The translations under genes were made by a program, and so were the position numbers. Positions 46,142 to 54,423 of a stretch of 64,000 nucleotides of DNA are shown here, piece after piece. This DNA comes from Methanoregula sp. SKADARSKE-2 (GTDB lineage Archaea; Halobacteriota; Methanomicrobia; Methanomicrobiales; Methanospirillaceae). Numbering within the stretch: position 1 is the first letter of the stretch; the number at the start of each line of letters is the position of its first letter. The stretch covers positions 62,001-126,000 of the forward strand of contig CP121470.1 of NCBI GenBank assembly GCA_030919125.1. Reading direction: 5' to 3'. The notes below the pieces were generated by a model. That model was given only the letters and a program-made list of their open reading frames with translations. It did not search any database and was not told where the DNA came from.

Positions 46142-46160
46142 TTCGAACATTGTGTTCGAA
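46142..46160. repeat. Palindrome abutting the 3' end of tRNA-Thr
   Basis: TTCGAACA(TTG)TGTTCGAA is a perfect 8-bp inverted repeat directly after the tRNA. It may be a recombinase core site, or a simple hairpin ending the tRNA transcript. I found no second copy of the tRNA 3' end downstream that would prove an attachment site. Confidence 0.4.
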
Positions 46161-46229
46161 TCTACAGTAAATTTCTTTTAGCGCATTCACACGCGCTGTT
46201 TTATGACAGCTCGTACCCCACGTGCTATT

Positions 46230-47523
46230 TCCAATGTGCCTTTCATCAAATTAAGGCAGATTATCCCGAACGATCTTTTGCGAGAGCATTGAAGGAAGGA
46301 AAAATTACCGAACGTGATGTTACGCTCATCCGGTCCTTCATAGCTGAGCTGCAATCGTCCCGCAACACCAGCACCAAACGTGCGTACAAAATTACGTTCA
46401 CTCTTGTCAGCTGGCGACGCTTCATCGGCCCGTTCGAGAAAAACGACATGGCTGCACTTTATGCCGGCATCGCTGCATTGAAATCCGGCAGGAGCAAGCG
46501 GGGCCGGGAGTTCATGAAGAGCACGATCACCGACCACATGATCATTCTCAAAACAGTTTTACCTCTGGCTCATCGAGAATGAGTACGTCGCTATTCCGGA
46601 AAAGAAACTCAAGGCCCTCAAGAAACCTCATCATGAGACCATGACCAGGTTGCCTCGGACCTGCTCACGACCGAAGAGATCACCGCGATGGTGGGCGCCT
46701 GCACTCGCAATAGTGACCGGGCCATCATCATGATGCTCTACGAAGGCGGGTTCCGCATAGGCGAGATCGGGGGAGTGAAATGGGGCGACCTCACCTTCGA
46801 TAAATGGGGCGTTATCGCGAACGTGAACTTCAAGATCGGCAAGCCCCGGTACGTTCATCATGTCCCGCGAGGCCCTGCAAAATGGAAGAACGATTATCCG
46901 GCAAAACCGGTTACCAATGAGATGCCGATCTTCATCACGGAGCACCAGACGGCCCTCACTCGCGGGTCTGTGGCCCTGCAGCTCAAGCGACTGGCAAAGC
47001 GGGCCGGGGTCCAGAAGCATATCACCCCGCACATATTCCGCCATTCACGCATCCCCCACCTCATCAAAGAGAACATATCAGAGAGCGTGATCAAGCTGAT
47101 GATGTGGGGCAGCCTCACGACCAACATGTTCCAGACCTATGCCCATCTCACGGGTAAGGACATCGACAACGAGACGCTGCGGACCTACGGGATCACGGAA
47201 ACCGAGACTGGTGAAGGGATGAGTGAATTACGCATCGAGCCACGCCAGTGCCCGCACTGCAAGCTCATCAACGGGCCATGGATGAGTTCTGCAATTCCTG
47301 CGGACGGTCACTTACTGAACTGGCAACCGAAGCCGAAGATGATATTCACGATAGCATTCTCAAAAACATGGCCTCGCTCAAGCGGTTCATTGCGAAAAAA
47401 GCGTTGACGAGCGAATCGAGCACTGGCTGTTCATGTTTTTTGGCGGTTGAGAGCTATCCGCGGATCCCGCATAAAGCAGCAGCAACACCATCACTCCGGA
47501 AGGTACCGAAGATTTTCTGCTGA
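46230..47523 (+). pseudogene. Tyrosine recombinase (archaeal integrase), frameshifted
   Basis: Segments in at least three frames make up one integrase. The N-terminal SAM-like domain (FARALKEGKITERDVTLI) shifts near 46555 to give YLWLIENEYVAIPEKKLKAL, then shifts again near 46650 to LLTTEEITAMVGACTRN. The catalytic part has YEGGFRIGEI (Arg), PHIFRHSRIPHL (His-x-x-Arg) and FQTYAHLTG (Tyr). A C-terminal zinc ribbon, CPHCKLINGP then EFCNSCGRSL, is split by a further shift near 47277. It sits beside tRNA-Thr and would have driven integration of the element at 46142-49106. Confidence 0.85.
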
Positions 47524-47558
47524 AGTTTGCCATTTGGATATCTTGTTCAGCCAGATTA

Positions 47559-48580
47559 TTGGCAGAGTTTACCATCCAGGACCTGCAACGGCTGACGGGA
47601 GGATCCTGCCTGAGCCTCTACCGGATGATCAAAGGTTACGACAGCCTGGGGAAGAACTACACCGGGCTGCTGGAGAAGTGCCCGGCGATATCCTTCAAGG
47701 ACCGGACCGTGATGCTGACTGAGGAGAGCGGCTATTCGGTCCGGCGCCGGACCGAGGCGTTCGAATGGGACCGGGAGCTCTACCGGCAGTGGATGAACAG
47801 CGGCGCCTGCTGGCTCGACCACAACCCGAAGAACGATGACGATGATTCATCTCATCTTTCAGCAGTTTCAGCAGGTTTCAGCAACTGCTGAAAATGAGAA
47901 CGGTGCATCCAGCGTTCCCGGTTCCAGCAAAGAAGGTGATTGCACAAATAATTCCGTACTAAGTGATGGATGTTTTCAGCAAGACCGGAGTTATGGAGGT
48001 GGCCCGGAACCTGAAACAGATTCCGCTCAGTGTCTGCATAATTCGCGATCTGCTGAAAACGAAAAACGATCTCCGTCCGAAACAGCCCGATCAGGCAAAA
48101 GAGATACAAATTCAACCCCGGGCTCTTTCAGAACCCGCACGAAAGATGCTGAAAGTGTGCTGAAAACAGGATCCAGTGCTGAAAGACCGGACCGGCCCCG
48201 GACCATCCGGGCCCGGGATTACAAAAACCCGATCCCCCGGAATCGAAAACTCCGTGTTATGCCTGCAGTAAGAAGGACTCTTGGTATGTAGAAAAACTCA
48301 CATCAGAGAGCCGGGCCCGGCCCAAGGACCAGCAGCAGGCACGCGGATCTGCCGCTCGTGTTATCAAACGGCAGTAAAAGCGGAGCAGGCGGCATCGGTC
48401 CCACTGCCGGGAACGGTGGATCTTTCCCGGTGTAGCCGTGTGACGGGGGATGTAGGGAAGTGCTCGGTTTGCGGAATTGCGGAGGCGGCATGGATCGATC
48501 GCGAGGCGGAAGTGAAGCTCTGCGAGCATTGTTACGGGCGAGGTGTGTGGGAGTATGCACGGGAGGCTGGGGTAGTGTGA
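47559..48580 (+). pseudogene. Mobile-element zinc-finger protein, probably one gene broken by frameshifts
   Basis: Three overlapping frames read as parts of a single protein. First MAEFTIQDLQRLTGGSCLSL... RRRTEAFEWDRELYRQWM (47559-47891), then a Ser/Glu/Arg-rich middle (47880-48240), then CYACSKKDSWYVEKLT and RICRSCYQTAVKAE with CSVCGIAEAAWIDREAEVKLCEHCYGR at the end (48250-48580). The paired CxxC motifs suggest zinc binding. I do not recognise the family; the location between integrase and methylase suggests an element-borne accessory gene. Nine copies of an 8-mer occur within it. Confidence 0.5.
47857..48184. repeat. Nine copies of TGCTGAAA in 328 bases
   Basis: TGCTGAAA or its complement TTTCAGCA occurs at 47857, 47866, 47876, 47886, 47974, 48051, 48147, 48158 and 48177 (left ends). 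The first four are spaced 9-10 bases apart, roughly one helical turn. Four are in one orientation and five in the other. Fewer than one copy is expected by chance in this length. Confidence 0.7.
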
Positions 48581-49106
48581 CGGTCCCGCCGGCCCTGCTC
48601 ATCCATGAGATCACGGAGCATTATACGCCGCAATATATCCTCGATGCGGTGATAGCCTGCATGGTCGCGATCGATCTTGACCCGGCCAGCAACAGCCGGG
48701 AGATCCCGAACGTGCCGGCAGCGAGGCACTATACAGCTCAGGATAACGGGATCGTGCAGCCGTGGATGGGGCGGGCCTTCCTTAACCGCTTTTCGGACCC
48801 GGAGTCGAGCGGTGGTTCTCGAAGTCATACCTGGAGCGGTCTGCAGGCCGGACCTCGGAGGCGATTGTATTGTGGAAGTCGGCGACGGAGACCGCTGCAT
48901 GGAAGGCGCTGATGGCGATATCGTACCGGGTGTGTTTACCCCCGTCTCGCATTCGGTTTGCAGGTCCTGCCAGCGATAGCGATCCAGGGCCGACGTTTTC
49001 TCCGGCGTTATTCTATGTTGGTTCGCGAGTTGAGCGTTTTGAGAAGGCTTTTGCGAAGATCGGGGCGGTATGGGTGGTGCCGTTAAAGTATTTTACCATG
49101 GAATAG
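48577..49106 (+). pseudogene. Phage-type DNA N6-adenine methyltransferase, one frameshift
   Basis: From a GTG at 48577 the frame reads HYTPQYILDAVIACM, IDLDPASNSREIPN and ARHYTAQDNG, the N-terminal part of phage Dam-type methylases. At about 48790 the catalytic N-P-P-F-type motif is shifted; one inserted base would restore NPLFGPGVERWF. The remainder (AIVLWKSATETAAW, FYVGSRVERFEKAF) is intact in the next frame to 49106. These enzymes protect element DNA or regulate replication. It belongs to the tRNA-Thr-associated element. Confidence 0.8.
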
Positions 49107-49174
49107 ATGAGTGTACAGTCCCAAAAGTATCTCTCATTGATCTTGGTTCGTAAAAGTGTGAATGTTTCATCAAC

Positions 49175-49346
49175 TCACCAGCCAAAAATTCTGCTCCCAA
49201 AACCGAGGATAACCTCTTGCGGTAATCTTCTCCAGAATGCGAGATTCGGCGATTCCCGATTCTTGAAATCCAGACTGCCATGAGGTCAATTATTGTACCA
49301 GGAGATAAAATCGTCCAGACTACCTTTTTCCTGCTGGTGGATTAAT
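49175..49346 (-). pseudogene. C-terminal fragment of an IS481-type transposase
   Basis: On the minus strand a frame reads EKGSLDDFISWYNN-stop-PHGSLDFKNRES and ends RLPQEVILGFGSRIFGW. This is the final part of an IS481/IS3-like DDE transposase, where WYN-x-x-x-PHGSL is typical. One TGA interrupts it, and the upstream part is cut by the IS5-type copy 2 that starts at 49361. Only about 57 codons remain. Confidence 0.6.
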
Positions 49347-49360
49347 CCTTTTTTTTATTG

Positions 49361-50424
49361 GATGCTGTGTTGCACAAATGATTATGAGCGCAGGGCTTAG
49401 ATTTATCCGGTATCCGGTTCTTATAAAAAATAATGGCAAAGAACAAGCGCTGGGGTAAACCATATGAGGACAACCGGGAATGGCCAAAATATAACGAACA
49501 TTTAGTCCAGCGAGGTGAATTTTATCTTTCATTGGAATTTATAGCCGTGTGGGATACCGAATTATCCCGAATGAATGCTCACAAAAGAGGAAGACACTAT
49601 CTCTATCCCGCCCCGTTTATTCAATGGGTTGCAGCAATTCATGTTCTCTTCTCTATGCCGTACCGTCAGATGGAGGGATTTCTTCGAAAATTATCCCCAT
49701 TCGTTCAGCAGGATCTTGCTGCCGATTACACGACTTTATTCCGTCGAATCCGTTTGTTCGAATTGCCGGTGTCCGACACGATCGGACAAACCGGTAAGGA
49801 TGTTGTTGTCGCGATAGATAGCACGGGGATTAAAGTTACCAACCGGAGTGAGTGGATGGGGGAAAAGTGGAGAGTTCATCGTGGTTGGATCGAGGTTGGA
49901 TCAAGGTTCATGTTGCCATTGATCGGAAATCCCGTAATATCCTGGCGATGGAAGTTACTAGCGAGACCATTCCGGACGAGAAGTGTTGTATTCCTCTTAT
50001 CGATTCTGCACAAAACTCTCTCCAGTCTGGTACTGTCCGGAAGGTACTCGGAGACGGAGCGTACGATCATATTTCGATTTTTAACGACCTTGAAAAGCGG
50101 CACATTTCTTCGGCGATCAAGATTCGATCGAATGCTTCGAGAAGATCGAAGGGTTCCTCCTATCGGGCTCAATGTACCCGGGAGTTCCTCGATGCGGGAT
50201 ACGAGGAATGGGCTCAAAGACACAACTATGGTTCGAGATGGGCGGTCGAAGGCGTTTTCTCTTCAATGAAACGGATTTTTTGGGAATCGGTCAAAGCTAC
50301 CAGCATCAATGGAATGTTTCATGAGTTCCCACTGAAATTCAGTCTTTACAATATCCTCATCAACAGTTAATACGCCCAGATTTCTAAACCGGGGATTTAG
50401 TACGAATTTTTGCAACACAGCATC
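49361..50424 (+). mobile_element. IS5-type insertion sequence, copy 2
   Basis: The element has terminal inverted repeats GATGCTGTGTTGCA at 49361 and its complement TGCAACACAGCATC ending at 50424. It is about 1064 bp and nearly identical to copy 1 at 15816-16847 over the transposase region. No clear direct target repeat is seen. It is inserted into an older IS481-type fragment. Confidence 0.8.
49433..50370 (+). pseudogene. IS5-type transposase of copy 2, frame broken by an 11-bp tandem duplication
   Basis: Frame A (49433 on) encodes MAKNKRWGKPYEDNREW to KWRVHRGWI with the first catalytic Asp (AIDSTGIKV). Frame B (to 50370) continues WIKVHVAIDRKSRN with VLGDGAYD and WAVEGVFSSMKR. The shift falls in the tandem 11-mer GGTTGGATC(A/G)A GGTTGGATCAA at about 49883-49904; removing one unit fuses the two frames exactly. 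Unlike copy 1, there are no other defects. It could be inactive, or translated by recoding. Confidence 0.8.
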
Positions 50425-50673
50425 AGGTGTTGGAAAGGGTTGATTTTACGATCCACTCTCGGCTCTTAAACATCAAGGACGAGATTTTTCACATCGGTGA
50501 TCTGCTCGGGGGGAACTTTGAAAAATATCAGGTCTGAAAAGAGAGCTGACGGATGCCGGGGTCCCAACCTGGAGGGGTTATGCCCGGTCATGCCACAAAC
50601 CCGGTACAATCTGGTCATTCCGGAACAGGCTCTTTCTTGGGTACCCGAACCCAGAAAAAAGATCAGAAAATGA

Positions 50674-51616
50674 TTATTTTGTACTGCTGACCGTCTTTGC
50701 CCCGCGAAGGATCCCGATCGTCCCGGTCCGGACAAACTCCTTGAACCCGTATTGCCGAAGAAGTTTCTCCAGGGCCTCGAACTTTTCCGTGTCGCCGATT
50801 ACCTGAAGAATGAGGGGCTTTGAACCGACATCGATAATCTGGACCCGGAAGATAGTGGCGATTTGCATGATCTCGGCCTGAGTAGTCCCGAGGTCTGCGG
50901 TCACCTTGATCAGCGCAAGTTCGCGTTCAACCCGCTCGTTCCCGGTCAGGTCCGAGACCTTGATGATCTCGATGAGCTTATTGAGCTGCTTCATCACCTG
51001 CTCAACCTGCGCATCATCCCCGATAACAACGATCGTGATCCGGCTCATCCCCGGCTCTTCGCAGGGACCGACTGCGAGGCTCTCGATATTGAATCCGCGC
51101 CGGGAGAAGAGGTTGGTGACCCGGGAGAGTCCCCCGGCCTTGTTCTCGACAAGGACCGGACCAGGCCTTCCTGTGCCGGCGATGTAGAACGCCTCCTGGA
51201 CAAACCTGCTTATCTCCTCGGTCTTCTTGACGAGATAGCTGTGCTTGGTGACCGGCATCGTGATGCCGGTGATATCGGATTCCTGGAACGCATCGTTCCC
51301 GAGCATGTACGTGGAGACCTGGCCGGTGATCGCAACCACCGGGACCGAGTCCATATACGCAGAGGCTATGCCGGTTACGAGGTTGCATGCACCGGGGCCT
51401 GAGGTCGCGAGGCAGAACCCTACACGACCGCTCGCACGCGCAAACCCGGTCCGCGGCATGCGCTGCGGCCTGTTCGTGCCGTACAAGGATGTGCCGCAAA
51501 GGTGAATCATAGAGTTCATCATAGACCGGCAGTATCTGCCCGCCGGGATAGCCGAAGATGGTCTCGACCCCTTCCCGCTGCAGGGATTCAATGAGGATTT
51601 TTGCCCCGGTTTTCAT
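50674..51616 (-). pseudogene. ilvB/ilvN: Acetolactate synthase: ilvB N-terminus fused to ilvN by deletion
   Basis: The 5' part is the IlvB large subunit: [19 protein letters not shown] and [11 protein letters not shown] with the catalytic Glu. One inserted base near 51448 shifts the frame, after which [21 protein letters not shown] to [10 protein letters not shown] continues. The sequence then passes directly to [20 protein letters not shown], near the start of the IlvN regulatory subunit, and ends as normal IlvN. Some 400 IlvB codons with the FAD and thiamine-diphosphate domains are missing. GPVLV of IlvB and (S)VLVENKAG of IlvN share the joint, indicating deletion at a short repeat. Confidence 0.85.
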
Positions 51617-52990
51617 GCTCCTCCCTTTAGTAGTCTGTTCATTCCGGCGATCATCGCCTCGACGCTGGCCATAATGATGTCCGTTCTGGCGCCGCGTGAA
51701 GTAATTGTCTTCCCGTCTTTACTTAATCTTACTGTAACATCGACGAGGGCGTCAGTTCCGCCCTGTACTGCATCGACATGGTACTCTTCAAGCCGTATAT
51801 CCGCAACTGCCGCAACGCTCTTGCGCAGGACTTCCATCGCAGCATCGACCGGGCCATCTCCCGTGGCAGCGCCGGTAATCTCCTTTCCGTTGACCAGGAG
51901 GGTCACGGTAGCGGTGGGGATCATGTGGCTGCCGGAGGTTGCAGTAAACTGCCTCAGTTTGATAAACGGTCTGCATTCGATCGCGAGGACCGCATCGGCA
52001 ACAGCCATGAGATCGGCATCCGTGACGCGCTTGCCCTCATCCCCCAGTTGTTTGATCCGCTTGACGATCTCTCGGAGCTGGTTCTCATCGGTCGGGTAAT
52101 TCATCTCCTGGAGCGCGGCCTCAACCGATGCCGAACCCGAGTGCTTGCCGAGGGCGATCCTGCGTTTCCGGCCGCTCATGTCAGGTCTGATCGACTCATA
52201 GGTCGAGGGCTCGCGGATAACACCGTGGGCATGGATCCCGCTCTCATGGGTAAACGCCATCTCCCCGACAACCGCTTTATTGACCGGCAGGGGTACCCCC
52301 GTCAGGCGCGAGACAAGTGTGGCAAGGGAGTACAGTTCCTCTTTCCTGATCCTTGTCCCGCACTCGTACAGGACTTCAAGAGCCATAACCAGCTCTTCGA
52401 GCGGGGTGTTCCCGGCCCGTTCGCCAAGCCCGTTTACGGTCACATGGGCACAACTCGCCCCGTTCCTGAGCGCGGCTACCGAATTTGCGAGGGCAAAGCC
52501 GAGATCGTCGTGGCAGTGGATGGAGAGGGGGGCGATCTCTGCAAGGGGCGGGAGGAACACCGCGACCTTCTCCGGAGAGTTCTACGATGAGCCCCCGGCT
52601 TTTCGCATATTCAACCGCATCCCATGCCATCTGCGCCACCTCATTCCGGGTCTTCCGCATCTTCTTTGCGATGTGGAGGTCGCTGACCGGGATGACAAGA
52701 TGAACCGAGTCCGCCCCGTACTCCGCGGCAAAATCGATATCGACCGGAAGTGCCCGCACATAGGTGCAGATCTCAGCGTCGAGGCCGGCCTGAGCGATGA
52801 GCCGGATCGATTCACGCTCCCCTTCGGATGCGGCTGCGGACCCGGCTTCGATGACATCGACACCCATGGCCGAGAGATTGGTCGCGATCTCAAGTTTCTC
52901 TCCGGGATTCAGCGAGACGCCCGGGGTCTGTTCCCCGTCCCGTAGCGTGATATCAAAAAAGCGTGGCCTTTGGCCCAATAAAACACTCAC
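51613..52990 (-). pseudogene. leuA: 2-isopropylmalate synthase family gene with internal deletion
   Basis: From GTG 52988-52990 the N-terminus [17 protein letters not shown] to VELSGE is normal for LeuA/CimA-type synthases. At 52566-52577 the sequence jumps to [26 protein letters not shown] in another frame. About 40 residues, including part of the TIM-barrel active site, are missing. CTCCGGAG-like sequence at the junction fits both sides. The C-terminal LeuA dimer domain (HVDAVQGGTDALVDV) supports isopropylmalate or citramalate synthase. It is coupled to the ilvB::ilvN relic (ATGA) as one branched-chain amino-acid operon. Confidence 0.85.
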
Positions 52991-53204
52991 TCATGGCAGA
53001 TCACCATACATATTCGTAGGATCCGGGAATATAAAAAGGGGGGGAGACCGGTTGAGACCGGTGATTACGGATTACCACGAATTCTCCAACTCATTCCTCC
53101 TTTCCCTGGAAAATCTAGAAACCAGGCGGCATGATCACTCCCGCAAAATATTTCCCGAACCGGACAATACATTCCGGAGTCCTTCCCGGACGGATGCAAG
53201 AATC

Positions 53205-53873
53205 ATGTTGGGATCTCGCAAAAAAGGAGCCGACCCGTTATTCTCCCTCGAGGATATCTCCGGTGCGTGTCAGACCCTTCAGGCCGTGCACACCCGCGGG
53301 GAACTGGGCAGAGCGATTGCAGAGATTGTCTTTCGGTACTCGCCCCGCGATCTGGAAGAGATGCGATGGAATTTTTCCAGCAGTATTCAGGAATATAACC
53401 CGGAGTACCGCCAACGCCTTGAAGAGACGATAAATACCCACCTGCACGGGACCTACCAGACCCTGCGGCTGATGCACCAGCAGGGTACATTTGGACGGAT
53501 GGATAAACTTCTGGACCCGGAATTGAGAGCGTACGGGAAGATGGTCGCTGAGGCCTGCCCGCCCCGGGATGAAGGGAGCAGGCTCCGTCTCTTAAAATTT
53601 CTTCTGGCCGGATTCTGCATGTTCGTCCAGGCAGTGCCGGGCCACCCGGTCGGGATGGTGTTCCCCGGCGGTGACAAAGTCGAAGTCATCGAGGGAATTT
53701 ACTATTGTCCGGTCCGGACGAAAGCAAACGATGTTGACGCCGCTCTCTGCCCGTTCTGCCCGGCTCTTCAGACACCGGAGATCGGGTACCTGAAACCCCC
53801 GGTCAACGCAAGCGAGCACCGGAAAAAGGAGTACATCGAACATATCCACCGGGGGCACCACTTTAACGGGTAA
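53205..53873 (+). CDS. DUF2115/UPF0305 protein
   Basis: A 222-residue protein similar to the methanogen DUF2115 family. Notable segments are YSPRDLEEMRWNF, GHPVGMVFPGGDKVE and a cysteine-bearing YCPVRTKANDV...LCPFCPALQTPE near the C-terminus, possibly a metal site. The frame is open much further upstream, overlapping the leuA relic on the other strand; I start at the ATG of MLGSRKKG, where family-like sequence begins. Function is unknown. Confidence 0.75.
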   Translation: MLGSRKKGADPLFSLEDISGACQTLQAVHTRGELGRAIAEIVFRYSPRDLEEMRWNFSSSIQEYNPEYRQRLEETINTHLHGTYQTLRLMHQQGTFGRMDKLLDPELRAYGKMVAEACPPRDEGSRLRLLKFLLAGFCMFVQAVPGHPVGMVFPGGDKVEVIEGIYYCPVRTKANDVDAALCPFCPALQTPEIGYLKPPVNASEHRKKEYIEHIHRGHHFNG

Positions 53874-54423
53874 GGAGAGTAAATTGGAGATATCTGTCCC
53901 GGGGATTATCCCGCCTGTTCCGCTGCCGTAAAATATGCATTTTCCGATTCCCCGGGTCAACAAAGAAGTGCCGGTTTTCCCCATTTTTCCCGTTCAGATG
54001 GGCACAGGACACAAGATCTGAGGATCAATCTTCAGCCCGGCGTTTAAGATTTCTCCGGATATGCTGGCATTCGATCGCCTCACTCTTATCTTTCTCCTCA
54101 CCAGAGTTTCTCGACCAAAAGGCCGGGGCTGGCACAGGATCTTCCCGCGTGAATCAGAGAAGGTGACAACTTCATCAACCCCGTTTCTTACTCCGGTAAA
54201 CAGATAAGCCCAAAAATAAATACGTCTTTTGCCATTCTCCACTCGCAAAGCCTGCGGGATCGTCTATCCTGGACGCCTCAAAGAATTCTGTGATAATCTC
54301 CTGCCCTGCGTTCTCCGGCCCGGAGCATTCCGTCAGGGAATTTGATACAGAGTTATATGCTCATTCTCCCAATGGTGAATATACGAAACGATAGGTCATT
54401 CGGAAACGGGCCTGAGGTGTTTC
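53874..54423. other. Intergenic region upstream of ppk1, no supported gene
   Basis: About 550 bases. A minus-strand frame at 53994-54248 lacks motifs. AATAAATACG near 54214 and GTTATATGC near 54350 are AT-rich and the latter could be the ppk1 promoter, about 70 bases from the start. Confidence 0.45.
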
